This document shows, piece by piece, positions 1 through 11,451 of a DNA stretch of 52,613 bases. How positions within the stretch are numbered: position 1 is the first letter of the stretch; each line of letters starts with the position of its first letter. The DNA lies in assembly GCA_000320545.1 (NCBI GenBank), contig ADNK01002652.1, positions 1-52,613 on the forward strand. Direction: 5' to 3'. The notes below the pieces were generated by a model, which did no database searches, was not told where the DNA came from, and worked only from the letters and a program-made list of their open reading frames with translations. The DNA is from Bigelowiella natans CCMP2755. Taxonomy: Eukaryota > Cercozoa > Chlorarachniophyceae. Both the position numbers and the translations under genes were made by a program.

Positions 1-633
1 CAGGGGGTCTCCATGGGCGTTCCCTTGGTAGTGGCGGCAGGGCGCACAAAGGGTTATAGAGGGGGGGGGGGGGCGGGGAAGAAGAATGTCTTTGTTTACA
101 TAAATATTCTAAAAATAGCTTCTGCTGTTGCTGCGGTTATCACACTTCAGCGTATCTATCCTCCTCTTCCAATCAAAATCCCCTAATACTCAACTACCAC
201 TGCGACTACTACTACTACGACTACTACTACTACTACCGTCTCCGCATTTATGATTTCCTGCTGTATGACTCGATGCAGCGTTTGCTTGAGGTAAAAGGAA
301 ACACTAGTGCCTGGAAGAAGTTATCAGGTTGTCGCGCAAGTTTTAAAAACAATTCGGACTTTTTGCTCTCGATCAAATGGCCTTTTCTTACACCGCACAA
401 AATGCGCGAAGAGCGCTCAAGCAGCAAAACAAACAATGTCGCGCGGAACAAACACGTGTTGCCTCCATCGTAAATAGATGCGATCAAGCGCTCTCTGATA
501 AATCGTCTTCCTTCTCTCGTCGCCAACCTCCATGGCCATCGTAGACGCCCGCAAAGCTCCACGGCCCCGGTTTGTCTAGATTGGTAAAGAAGACAGCAAC
601 GCGTGAAAATGACGATGCGGCGGATGCAACCAA
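1..633. other. Low-complexity stretch with no supported gene
   Basis: This holds a poly-G run near 61-72 and CTA/ACT trinucleotide tracts near 200-240. Open frames on both strands lack credible splice sites or family similarity. The first 60 bases could belong to an exon cut by the window edge, on either strand, but nothing decides it. Confidence 0.4.
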
Positions 634-719
634 GTGAGCACACCCTCTTCGTCCCCCCCTTTCTCTCGACTGATGCTATTGTTCTTTTGTAAGAGACGTG
701 TCATCACTGTTTATGTGAG

Positions 720-953
720 TAGAGCGGTCTCACCATGGCCATCGAGCACGAACCCAAGGCAGAGCGACGATGCATCCTATTGCGCGGAGGAAGAGGACGA
801 GGTTCATGGCGTGCATGTAGGTGGAGATGATGATGATGATGACGACGACGACGATGATGATGATGAAAATCACGACGTTCAATCAACCAGCCAGGAAATT
901 GGAACAGAAAGAGTATTGCAACGGCGCAAGAAACATCGAAATTCTGCACGTTA
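720..953 (+). CDS. Possible terminal exon with an Asp tract, hypothetical
   Basis: A plus-strand frame running to a TAG near 951 encodes an acidic, Ser/Gln-rich tail with about 13 consecutive Asp residues, followed by a basic end. An acceptor-like AG lies near 719 or 771. The Asp tract comes from a GAT/GAC repeat. I recognise no family, and the reading may be an artefact of the repeat. Confidence 0.2.
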
Positions 954-1344
954 GGATTCGCAGATGTTCCTCATTTGGAAGCACCAAGTATACAAACGAT
1001 ATACTGCTGCTATTACAACTACTTCTGCTGCTGCTCTATCATCTCTACCTGCATGTGCTTTCTGCAGCCTTTCATGCCGTATTTGCTAGCCTCGATGCGC
1101 ATTTTGGCGTCCGGGGCCTGAAGCAGGTTCGCCTTCAAAAGTCGATATAACAGGAGAACAATGCAATGATTACGATAATGCATTTGTTTGCGACCGTGCG
1201 CGGACTCACACGTGTGTGTGTGTGTGTGTGTGTGTACATAATTTATGTATCTTGATCTAATAATAGCTGATATAAAAAAATGACAAAGCAGATTTTTTAT
1301 GCCTCCCCCCCCCCCCCCCCCTTGTAGTAGAAAAATAACGGCAA

Positions 1345-1828
1345 AAGGTACATACTGAAAAATCCCTCAATATAATTATAACATGTTTGGGGAAAATGAG
1401 GCTTGTTACATCTGCCTCCTTCTCCTCCTCATCCTCGGATGGCAAGTCTTCCGAATCCGCAGAAGCGGCAGCAACGAGGCAGGCAGCACACGTGAGCGAC
1501 TTGCTCTCTGTCTCCGACGTCTCGCTATCAAGCTGCGAATCCTCCTCCTGCACAAGTTGTTGCGCGGTGTAAGAACACTGTCTTCCCAAAAACTTGCTAA
1601 ATTCGCGCCGAAACCATAATTAATGATCATCATCAACAATAGACAGAAGCTGCATGGATGGGGATGGGGATTCAACAACGTACGCTTTCCGGAAGCCGGC
1701 GACGTGCTCGTTTCGTCGTCCCACTCCCGCCGCCAAAGATGCGATTGTTTAGGCGCCCCCTCTTCGAAATTCTTTTCCGCTTGGACGGTAGCGGCCGCTT
1801 TCTCCCTGGCGTCTCCAGTCTAAGCAAG
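1345..1828 (-). CDS. Possible exons of an acidic Ser/Glu-rich protein, hypothetical
   Basis: On the minus strand two neighbouring open segments look protein-like. One (about 1828-1690) follows an acceptor-like TTGCTTAG and is rich in Ala, Lys and Glu. The other (about 1580-1380) is rich in Ser, Glu and Asp. A GTACGT donor-like site near 1680 could join them. There is no recognisable domain and no clear start. Confidence 0.22.
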
Positions 1829-2092
1829 CCGATGCAACGTGCCGATCAATGTCAGGGGCATTCGTATCGAAGGAGCACGAATAGTGGTACATGCAGAAAA
1901 GGAAATAAAAGGCTTTCGATAAGGCGCGCAGTTGGGATCGGCGACACGTTGCAGCTCGCGAAAAATGAATTTCTGTGTGCAGTCATTACTGGGGTGACGA
2001 GGCCGACTCATTCCGAACATTTCTCCCATGCTCCAGTTGAGGAAGCTGAGCTTGCTTTATCTCTCTCCCGTCAACGACGGGCTCCATTGTAG

Positions 2093-3830
2093 TTTTTAGG
2101 CGAATGATAAAGAGGTGAATCTAGGAAGGCAGCAAGAGGGAAGATTCTTGGCGTCAAAATCGCCCCTTGGTCTATAAATCACTGTTTCACACAAAGGACG
2201 TACATCATTAGCTTGTGACATGGATCGAATCACATCTTCCACTATTAAAGATATAGCTTTCTTCCGTTTAGCACATTGTTATCCGAATACTTTTCAGTGG
2301 GATGAGTCTCATTTAATCAGTGTGGATTTTGGTTCTTTTGACCACCGAAAGAAAGAATGGGCAATGGAGAATGAGAAAATCACACGGGGTCAGTCACGAA
2401 GGGCCAAAAATAATATTTCTATCGTTATAAACTCAAAGGATAATTTAGTTCGAAGACAGTGAAGGGCTAGATGCCACTGGGAGATTGCCCAGGCTCGAAA
2501 AGAAGCATCTCTTCTTATTCGTGCCACATTTGGCTTAAGAATCTTCGCCCCCGAGTAGATGAAATAATTGTTTCGAAGAAAGTAAAATAAGTGCCCACGT
2601 TATTTCCTGGATTTGCAGGGGAAAAGAAGCGGAAAGGAGAGCACCTGCCCTCTGAAGACTGACTCTTTCGACCTGTGAGTAGCCATTGTTCCCTTCAGAC
2701 CAACAATCATTGATTGTAGGATTTGTTGCTGTCTTTTAATTAGTGATGACAATCTTTTTTACATGTCGTATATGAGATATATAAATCTTTGGGTGGAAAA
2801 ATAATTTGGATTAGGAGAGCATAGTACTGAATATGGAATTGATACAGCCGAGGACAAATCCGTCACAAACGGGGATTTATAAAAATATCTTAATATTGTA
2901 GTCTATTTATTTTAAATATACAATGTTTTTCCAGTCTCCCAAACATTTCAATTGTCTTTGCATCTCGAAGACAGGAACAGATGCGGTAAAGTTTGCATGC
3001 GAATTTTTAGGCTTTTTTATCCACAGATCTCAGACTAGTATGATCGCATCCTATCTCATAAGAATTTGGATTTTAATTGATATGCAACCAACATAAAAAT
3101 ATTGTGAGAAATAACAGCTGTATTATTATTTTAATGTACAGGAAATATTTATTTCGATACTTTCTTACTGTACATAATATTCGGTGGAAAATCGAGGTTT
3201 TTCCGTTATGACTAAATGTTACAGACAATTAGAAAGAAGATGGGTGCCTTTTTCAGAATTACTTGAAAAGAAGCGTCACTGGCGGGATTTGTGCAAAAAT
3301 ACGATGTGTTACTCCCGTGAAAAGGAGTCTTCAAACTGGTTAGGGATGACGCACCTTAAAGAAGAACTGAATCCGTTCACCTTTATTGGATCAATTTATC
3401 CTATAAAATTGCAATTCATTTAGTAATGACGACATCACATATATTGCCTAGCAGAGAGAAGAATTGAGTGGGAGCAACCTCGTGGACAAACAACTGGCCA
3501 ACACTCGTGTTGTGGAAATATTTATCATGAGCATGTCTTTCTGGTTCGCACAAGAATAAGATAAACTAAAGAAAAAATCATGTCTTAGATAGAAAATACA
3601 TTACAGTTTGGAATTTCTAACATTATTCTACGAGGTGTAGATCTGAATTCTGAAGCGCTCCGTCTTGAAGGTGTGGTCCTTCTTCGGGGGTTTTTGAGAA
3701 ACAGGGGGAGGGAGGGTCTGTGATGAAAAAACGGTCCATAGTTTAGCCACCCGATGTACAAGGATGCAACATATTTCCCCCCCCTTTTGAGCGCCGGTTG
3801 TTATAAGCCAGACAAACGCCACCTCGTTAC
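2093..3830. other. AT-rich intergenic region upstream of lipoyl synthase
   Basis: Short open frames (for example 2220-2462 and 3184-3423) show no splice signals or family similarity, and the base composition shifts to AT-rich. I see no gene. It probably holds the upstream region of the lipoyl synthase gene that starts near 3.88 kb. Confidence 0.45.
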
Positions 3831-3887
3831 GTGCGCTTCTTTTCATTTGCTTGTGCTCAAGCTCAATCTCGGTTTTTGCCAGGAAGC

Positions 3888-5499
3888 ATGAGGGGGGTCA
3901 CACGAAAGCTTCTCTCAAAGAATCTTGCGAGTCGCAACCATCGATTCGTTCGTAGCCCAGCTCTTTTCTCCAGTCAGCCGAAGACAAGGGTAGCAGATGA
4001 TAGCATGCACACGGACGCAAAAGCTCATAGAGCCCTAACCCTCCACCATCTCAAAGCTCAGAGCTATTTCAGAGATTTGAAAATCCACATTTGCTTCCCA
4101 GATGTTATATATGCCTATGAATATCAACTGGTTCTTTGTATCCTTCCTTCCATATTCAAGTTATTGAAGCTAAGGGAGGAGCTTGCCGAATCAGGAGCTG
4201 GGGTCGAATCGGTTTGAAACGCAAGAAGACGGATCTAGATTATCAAACATGATTTACTTCCACCTGCATATATAACTGAAACACTGCTCCATGTTTTGCG
4301 CAGTTCATTGACGGAGCGCAAGATGAGAAGGGCGATTCCCAACCGCGTCCCGGCATTCGAAAACCGATTAGAAAGAAGAAGATAGAGCGAAAACCGGAAT
4401 GGTAAGGCTATACCGAAGCTTTCGGTCGTCCTACGGCAGATATATAAAGAACGAAGTAGCCTTACGATTGGGTGTCTAATGGTGCACACACGCAGGTTGA
4501 AAGCTGAGTTTGTGAAGGGCGAGAGCTTAGAGAACTACCAGAGATTAAAAGAAACGGTAGTTGCCAAACCTGTGCGTAGAAACTTATCATCGTCGGTCGT
4601 AAGTGTCTTATCAGCGTTTGTTACGTTGAATCTGTGTTTTTTGCATTAATGCCCATCCACTGTTGTTGGTTAGGTAAAAGGTCTTGGGCTTGCTACTGTG
4701 TGTGAGGAAGCACGGTAGTTCCTCCTCCTTCTTCTTCTTCTTCTTTTTCTTCTTCGCCGCTCGCTACATCCACGCATTCGCGCCCCCCCTACTCACTAAA
4801 TACAATATATAACATATATGTTATATATTGTATTTATAGATGCCCGAACATTGGAGAGTGCTGGGGGGGGAAGGAAGGCACAGGTTCAAATTTACTTTTA
4901 ATATTACTAGAAAAAAAAAAAAAAAAGATGAAAAGACAGATGGCGAATGATTTGGGAGAATATACCGCTTGGAATCGAAACCAATACAAGTAGAAACAAC
5001 AGTTTCGCCCGCTTGCCCGCATACCCCCCATGCTAGCATTGTATTGTGAGACACGGGCAAAGTGAAATGTATTATCACTGAAAACAACAATCACACAGCA
5101 ACGGCAACGATCATGCTAATGGGGGACACATGCACCCGAGCCTGCCGATTTTGCGCTGTAAAGACGAGCAATGCCCCCCCCCCACTGGACCCTAACGAAC
5201 CAGAGAAGGTAGAAGACGTTCCTAGAGATATGTCAGGGTTTCCTGATGTTTGGCATGCAGGTTGCAAGCGCTATTCATCGGTGGGGGCTGGACTACGTGG
5301 TGCTAACGAGCGTTGATCGTGATGACTTAGAGGATGGAGGGGCAACGCACATGGTAATTGTCGTGGTGGTAGTAGTGGTAGTAGTAGTAGCAATAGCAGC
5401 AGCAATAGTAGTAGTAGTAGTAGTAGTAGTAGTGTAGGAGTAGGGAGAGTGTTATAACAAGAAGATGAATAGCAGTAGATATGGGGAGAAGAAGAGTGG

Positions 5500-5582
<83 letters not shown>

Positions 5583-5951
5583 GAGAGAGAAAGAGAGAGA
5601 GAGAACAACCCATAAACGTAATTGTAGAATAACCAAAATCGGCAAATGTCACAAACTAGCGACCCAGGCTCTACTAACATTGTGTAGTCGCCATACGAAT
5701 GAGGTTAATGCTGACGAATGAATGATATCACCCAACACCTGCCTTTCTCACACCAAACAGGCCGAGTGCATTAGCCGTCTCAAGGACACAGCAGACCCCC
5801 CCCTCGTCGAGGTATTATACGTTACAACACAGAGAGTGGGCAGCAGAAAGGAGTCTCGCATTCCAAGCTGCCAACCGCAACGATGCTTCCTTCTGTGTGG
5901 CGAGGAGGAAGCAGCGACAGAAAGATGACAATGAATCACGCTGTATCTGCG

Positions 5952-5986
<35 letters not shown>

Positions 5987-6810
5987 AATATATATATGTA
6001 TATATATTTTTATATGTATCAGTATTGGTGAATATGAGTTGCACGATAACACTTTTGTCCCTCACCCCTCACCCCTCCTCCCCCCCCTCCCTCTCTCGCG
6101 AAGTGCCTTACTCCTGATTTCGGCGGAAACTTAAGTCATGTGGAGATCGTTGCTAGATCAGGTGCAGGAGTCATTCTGTGTGCTGCGGCGAGGAATTCTA
6201 TTTTCTTTAACTCCATGCTCAAAGGGGAGGGAGGGAGAGAGAGGAAGCGGAAGAGGAAAAGGAGAGAACGTCTTCAGATATTGGAAAGAAGTGTATATAG
6301 ATGGCCTACTATAGCACTCTTCGTTTCTGTGTTGATCATCCTGCTTTTCTCTTCAATATGCGTCACATCTATCTTGCTTAAGCATCCTATTGCTGCTGCT
6401 GCAGATGATGATAACGATGATGATGATGATGATGGTGATGTTGCTCTCTGGCACCGCAGGACTAGATGTATTCGCTCACAACATGGAGACCGTAGAGGCT
6501 CTTCAGGTTTGCACCAGGGAGGAGGGGGAGGGGGTAGATGTTGGCAGGGGTGGTGCAGCACTGATAAATAAACAAATAATACTGTGAGGGGAAGCGATGA
6601 AGTTGTTGTCGTTGTCATTGTTGTTGTTGTTGTTGTTATTGCCCTTTCCTGCAGAGCAAAGTACGCGACCGAAGAGCCAATTACACGCAGTCGATGGCTG
6701 TTCTTGAACACGTCAAGAAGGTAGGTTGCGGAGATCATCGCATCCAAAATACACTTCCACACACACGCGCGCACGAGCGCGCATGTATACAACGAACATA
6801 TAAATATATT

Positions 6811-6848
<38 letters not shown>

Positions 6849-7772
6849 TCCAGTACTCTATAGTGCATCCTTCCTTCCTCATGGTTTTCCGCGCCTATTA
6901 CCTACCACAGTGTGTCCCTGAAATGGTGACCAAGACGTCTCTGATGCTTGGTTGCGGGGAGAAGGACGAAGAGGTGGTGCAGTTGTCCACCCGTGGATTT
7001 CTACATTCTTTTACGTGCTTCCCCATGATTTTGTTTCGCAAGAAATTTGGGCGCTGTTGTATTGAAGGGAGAGGGAGATCTGGGTGTGGTGATGGCGTTT
7101 GCTGCTTGCGGGCCCGTGGGCGTCGCTGCTTCTCCCTTTCTGTTAATGCTGTCATCATGCTATGCTGTACCACCGTAGCTGTTTGCTGATAATAGAATAA
7201 AGAACAAGAGTGTTTACTGCTCCTTTGTGTTTCCCTCCCCCCCCCCCCCCCCCCCCCGTTGTACTCCACCTCCTCCTCCTCCTGCTGCTGCTCGTTCCCC
7301 TCTCCTTTGAACGCACTTCCAATAGATTCTTCAAACGCTACGTGATCTGCGGAGCATCGACGTGGATGTGGTACCGTGTATGACTTCTTCCTTGCGTGTG
7401 CATTGTATATTTATATGTATATTATATATATTTGATGGCGGCGTTCTGCGACGTAACATCGTCGGAAAAGCCCATCGTCATTATTCAGCATGCCGGTGGC
7501 ATGCGTGCACGTTGCGACATAATGTAGAATATGCCAAATCGGTTTTGAGTATCCCACCCAAAACATCGATGATGTTGTTGTTTTCGAGTCATCATCTGCA
7601 GCACACCGTTCTGCAGCCCACAGCATAAGCAACATTATCGCCGCCCCGGGTGGCCTACTCAAGACCGATTTGGCATATTCTACATTATGTCGCGACGTGC
7701 ACGCGTGCCACCGGGATGCTGAATAATGACGATGGGCTTTTCCGACGATGTTACGTCGCAGAACGCCGCCAT

Positions 7773-7814
<42 letters not shown>

Positions 7815-8486
7815 TAATTATAGAATGATCCATACTGTAATCTTTACGTTGATTACCATTTGCAAAACATTCTCAGGTTGCTTCTTACGTCACTCCAGAC
7901 CAGTTTCAGCACGTAAGCTGCTTCACTACCCCCCCCCCCTCTTCCTCCCTTTTCCCTATTCATGTTTCGAGAAATACTTATGCCGTGTTACTATCGATTG
8001 GTTACTTACTACTTCCTGAGAATCTGCGAGAACGGCTGCATGGAACGTGGATGTTTGGATGTATCTCACCCTTTTTCTTCTTCTTCTCCCCGACTTCGGG
8101 TTTTGATTGCAGTGGGAAGATGAAGCTAATAAGCTCGGGTTTTTATACGTCGCCAGCGGCCCGCTTGTACGATCGTCTTATAAGGTTTGTCGTTGGCAGC
8201 ATTTCAACGGCGCGTACGAATATGTTCATATGTCCTCTCTCGATATACATAACGATCGAAGGACATTCTCCTCCACAATCAATCGCCATTTTTTTCTTGC
8301 TTCTCGTAGTCATTTTGCCATGTGTTTTTATTTTTATTTTCAACCTTGCCCTGACCATATTCCTTTATTGATTGGCGTTGTTTGTGCTGTACAAACCAGG
8401 CTGGGGAGTTCTACCTGACCAACGTGCTTAAAGAGAGGAAAAAGGAGGCGCAGAAGAGGGTTGCTACTGCCTCAGCGAGCAGTTGA
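3888..8486 (+). CDS. LIAS: Lipoyl synthase, mitochondrial (17 exons)
   Basis: Radical-SAM enzyme that inserts two sulfurs into octanoyl groups on lipoate-dependent complexes in mitochondria. Exons: 3888-3989, 4161-4211, 4304-4401, 4496-4556, 4674-4714, 4840-4883, 5099-5208, 5261-5353, 5761-5811, 6104-6161, 6460-6506, 6655-6720, 6911-6973, 7326-7370, 7877-7912, 8113-8184, 8400-8486. All phases agree and give about 374 residues ending in TGA. Visible marks are the auxiliary-cluster motif [12 protein letters not shown], the SAM-cluster motif [23 protein letters not shown], and the C-terminal RSSYK whose Ser ligates the auxiliary cluster. The first exon is basic and Ser/Arg-rich like a transit peptide. 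An in-frame ATG at 3831 could also be the start, and intron 1 is open in frame, so it might be retained. Odd: the conserved segment around GQY, normally between the 7326 and 7877 exons, is missing, and DFRGD reads DFGGN. Confidence 0.93.
4797..4836. repeat. 40-bp perfect palindrome in a lipoyl synthase intron
   Basis: The left half TAAATACAATATATAACATA is followed directly by its exact reverse complement, with no loop. It ends three bases before the 3' AG of the intron preceding the exon at 4840, so a hairpin in the transcript would end next to the acceptor. Confidence 0.9.
5358..5604. repeat. Compound microsatellite (GTA)n, (GT)n, (GA)n in an intron
   Basis: GTA/GTG trinucleotides run at about 5360-5433, a GT tract at about 5504-5531 and an imperfect GA tract at about 5532-5604. 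All lie inside the lipoyl synthase intron 5354-5760. Open frames across them are repeat artefacts. Confidence 0.9.
5952..5979. repeat. (TA)n microsatellite, intronic
   Basis: About 14 TA units followed by imperfect AT-rich repeats to about 6015, within lipoyl synthase intron 5812-6103. A second TA tract lies at about 6814-6844 in intron 6721-6910. Confidence 0.9.
7431..7776. mobile_element. Foldback, MITE-like element with ~130-bp inverted arms
   Basis: The left arm (7431-7560) and right arm (7648-7776) are inverted repeats. The outer ~66 bp are identical and about six mismatches lie further in. Outer ends read TTTGATGG and CCATCAAA and sit between TA repeats, consistent with a TA target-site duplication that cannot be proven inside a TA tract. 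The ~87-bp centre shows weaker inverted similarity and has no transposase. The element lies within the lipoyl synthase intron 7371-7876. The form matches a non-autonomous DNA transposon; the family is unknown, and I noticed no second copy in the window. Confidence 0.8.
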
Positions 8487-8629
8487 TAAACGCATTCAGT
8501 CTGTAGTACTTCGACCGACCCAGGCAGCGAGTAGCATGTGAGAATAATAGACTGGAGGAGGGTGAAGTTATTTGTTTAAGAATAATTTGAGCGTAGTTTA
8601 CGCATCAGAGGCACGCATTCAACATTGTA

Positions 8630-9270
8630 GCGGCAGCATGCGCGCTTGTAATGTCTAGATGTCTAAAGTAACGTCTGCTAGCCTGCATATGGTCGTTGGA
8701 GGTCATCATCCGCTTAGCATCGCTAGATCATACTTAACAACGAGATAGAGTGATGTATGTGTTTGCCATTGCAAGCGTTTCTTTTTCGGTAGTTTGCTAG
8801 CTAGCTAGGTGTGGTGTTCAGTCTTTCCCATTTAATAAATATCGTTCATGACTATTATTCAACGAATAGAACTAGATACCGCTAAAGCTCGAGCGAATGC
8901 GTGCGGCATGCTTCAGCAGGAGCCCCCATGTATATAATACTACATATATGAGACGGATGTAATGAAATGTTTAAATTTTTCCAATGGTCATCCTAATGTA
9001 GCTATGCAATGTAGCGGCTACAGCGCTTAAATTGTGTCTGTTCGTTTCCTTGGTCACATGTTGCATGCATTTTATAGTATATATACACAGCTAGACAGCA
9101 AAAACCTCCATATGTATATAATACTGTATGCATAGGACTCTCGCTGCATGTAAAGCCCAAAGCTCAAATAAACTAATTGCTCGCAGCTCGAATCGACCCT
9201 TCTAGCCTTAATCAAAAATACGGTTTGCTAGCAATGCGTGACGGCTGGGTTTATACAGAGCTCTAGGGCT
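8630..9270. other. CTAG/GCATGC-rich island, convergent 3' region
   Basis: Between the 3' ends of lipoyl synthase (+) and the phosphatase gene (-). By eye it holds about eleven CTAG tetramers, including a GCTAGCTAGCTAGG run near 8796, plus several TGCATG/GCATGC words, where about two or three CTAG would be expected by chance. No coding frame stands out. AATAAA-like words occur near 8835 and 9165. Confidence 0.7.
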
Positions 9271-9281
9271 ACTTACTGTTT

Positions 9282-9732
9282 TTACATTGTCGAATCAACA
9301 GAGCCCCCATGTAAACTTCGCATGATCTGCTCGAGATCTATTTGTTTCCTAAAGTACGCTTCCATGTTGTAGGAAGCCTGTGAAGGAAGGTGTTCTTTAC
9401 TTTCAACGTCCTCTTTATCCTCCTCCTGTTCACTGCTGTTCATTTTCCTCCTCCTCATCGTCTTCTTGTGTTTCCGCTTAGTCAATTTGCCGTTGCCATT
9501 CTGCTTTGATGCTGGCCTCCGCCTCTCAATCAACTTTTGCTTCTGTTTTCCGGTAGAGCCAGCCCTCTGCCACCCATCGAGAGCTTTTTGCATTAGTTCT
9601 TTGTTTGCCCCCTGTTTCCAAACATACATATTGGTGGGATTCGTAGTTTTATCAAGGTTGTCAAACAGGTGTACGGATATAAAACACACACACAACACAT
9701 ACACATACAGACAGATAGACACGCACATGATA

Positions 9733-9798
<66 letters not shown>

Positions 9799-10896
9799 GT
9801 ATTGTGACGCATTCACAAACTTAACATCACATCCTCACTTTGCTTCTCATATATTCTTCTATGACGATATCATCAGGAACTCCAGCAATCTTGAGAAGGC
9901 AAGCAATAATGACGCCGGTTCTATCTTTTCCTTAGTGAACAAATGTGACACATATGTCTTATTTGTGTGGAATTAATCGACCCAAATCATCCTCAGACTC
10001 CTGAGTACTGACAAATCTTTTTGCTATGGCACAACACTATGCAAAAGGGTTTCGACTTTTCAGGGTAGGGGTGCATTAGTCCAGCTGGGATACCTTTACG
10101 ACAATGGAACAGAATCGGATATTCAACCTTTTCGTCTTCCAGAGTCTTCAACACTGCGGTGAGGAAGATGACATGAGAAACTCGATAATATGCTCGAAAG
10201 GTAGTTTCAGCTGTAGAAAGAGCAGCGCTTCCTACTATAATACCTTCTACCAGCCAACTTCGGACATCCTTCGTCCCCGTCTCAAAACAGTCTATATCTT
10301 TGGCCTTTTTTACCTGGATGTTAATTTCGATGTTTTAATATTTTAAAGAACATGTAAGCACGGTGTCACGGTCATCCATCGTCTCTTCCGTCCTTATGGT
10401 AAAAATAGCTCATCAGATACTGAAAAACATGACTAGATAGCAAATATGCAATTCCTCCATCGTCCCCACCTGTACATAGCGAACGCCCTTGAAAGTATTG
10501 TTATCTTCGTGGTTTCGTAGATTTATGATGGTCTTAGGACAGCCCAGCTCCTCCCAAGTGCAGTTTCCAATTTCCCCTATGCAAATATGAAGAGTTATTT
10601 CCTACGCAGGGTGATACGACGAGGGCCTGAAAAACGACGGTAGCTTTGTCAAAACAGTCTGATTATGTAACGATAGAGTAGAAGGACGCACTCATTATGA
10701 GCACACTTCATAATTTTCCTGATTCTGCACATAAGAAACCTGATCTTAGCAGACGCTGTTGCGGAAGCCGCGCTGGCGAGGGGAGGGGCTTGCATTCGAT
10801 GTCTGAGGTATTGCTTTCCTTTGTTCTTCCCTTAAGTATTTCTTGGAGAGCACGCCCAACATCCCTCCAATTTTCGTGACCAAGCGCTGTAAGCAT
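9282..10896 (-). CDS. HCX5R tyrosine/dual-specificity phosphatase-like protein (5 exons)
   Basis: Exons on the minus strand: 10896-10740, 10576-10470, 10313-10094, 9930-9839, 9611-9282. Phases agree and give about 301 residues ending in TAA. The P-loop HCRKGKDRTG has the catalytic Cys and Arg in CX5R spacing and is assembled across an intron. It is followed by AGVPDD and EEYM, typical of the Y_phosphatase3 (protein tyrosine/serine phosphatase) family. NWRDVG and RSG in exon 1 and KTIINLR in exon 2 fit the N-terminal half of that family and resemble Siw14-type enzymes. The last exon adds a Lys/Arg-rich then acidic tail of about 100 residues with no recognised domain, possibly a nuclear localisation region. 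The junction of exons 1 and 2 has alternatives (donor TTAT/GTGCAG, or acceptor at 10601). The substrate (protein, phosphoinositide or inositol pyrophosphate) cannot be told from sequence. Confidence 0.8.
9736..9793. repeat. (TA)n-(TG)n compound microsatellite, intronic
   Basis: A TA tract followed directly by a TG tract, inside the last intron of the phosphatase gene (9612-9838). Confidence 0.9.
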
Positions 10897-11446
10897 TGCT
10901 GTTGGTCTGCTCTTGCTCGGAAGCCCTCTTTCACTATGAAATATGATTGAATCCGTTCTCCAAGAGAAAGGCGTTTATGTAGAAATATCGGTGCAAAGCG
11001 CAATTTTCTCTAAAAACGGCATGCTATTTTTCAACCAGAACACTCGGGAACTTTCTCGCAATGTTCTTTCTTTTTTTGTGTCTGCTTATGCCCGGCAAGA
11101 GCTATCTTTTTGTTAGATGTTTTCAGGATAAAATGATGACAGAAACTGCACTGTCGGAATCTGGGCAGCAAACACGCTCTAAACTCTAAGGTCGCGTGTT
11201 CAGGAATGTGCTTCTTTTGCTTGCATCATTATTTTGACAGATTTTGCTCTCTTCCTGCACCGAATTCTTGCAAACGCGGAATGCTTCCAATTTTTCGCTC
11301 ATGCTCATTGGAATTTTCTGGGGCATTTCAACTTCAGCGTCATTCCGGGAGACAAAATGGTGCGAAAAACATCAGTTCTTTTTGGACAAATTTGCATGGA
11401 TTTCGACCATGTTCAGTCCTAAGTTCTTTTCTGATTAGTGCTGCAG
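10897..11446. promoter_or_regulatory. Divergent intergenic region between the phosphatase and zinc-finger genes
   Basis: The phosphatase start (ATG at 10896, minus) and the first supported zinc-finger exon (11447, plus) face apart across this 0.55-kb stretch. It contains no CTAG and no microsatellite. A CTGCAG acceptor just before 11447 suggests an untranslated first exon lies inside it. No core promoter motif is clear. Confidence 0.4.
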
Positions 11447-11451
11447 GCCCA

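Noticed and set aside
5271-5680. Long overlapping frames of Leu/Ser/His-Thr repeats
   Set aside because: Produced by (GTA)n, (GT)n and (GA)n microsatellites inside a lipoyl synthase intron.
7362-7833. Two similar open frames on opposite strands ([17 protein letters not shown]...)
   Set aside because: They are the two arms of the foldback element read in mirror fashion, not genes.
10022-10075. Minus-strand LCHSK as the phosphatase P-loop
   Set aside because: The exon ending at 10094 supplies HCRKG, which joins GKDRTG with a GT-AG intron and the correct phase.
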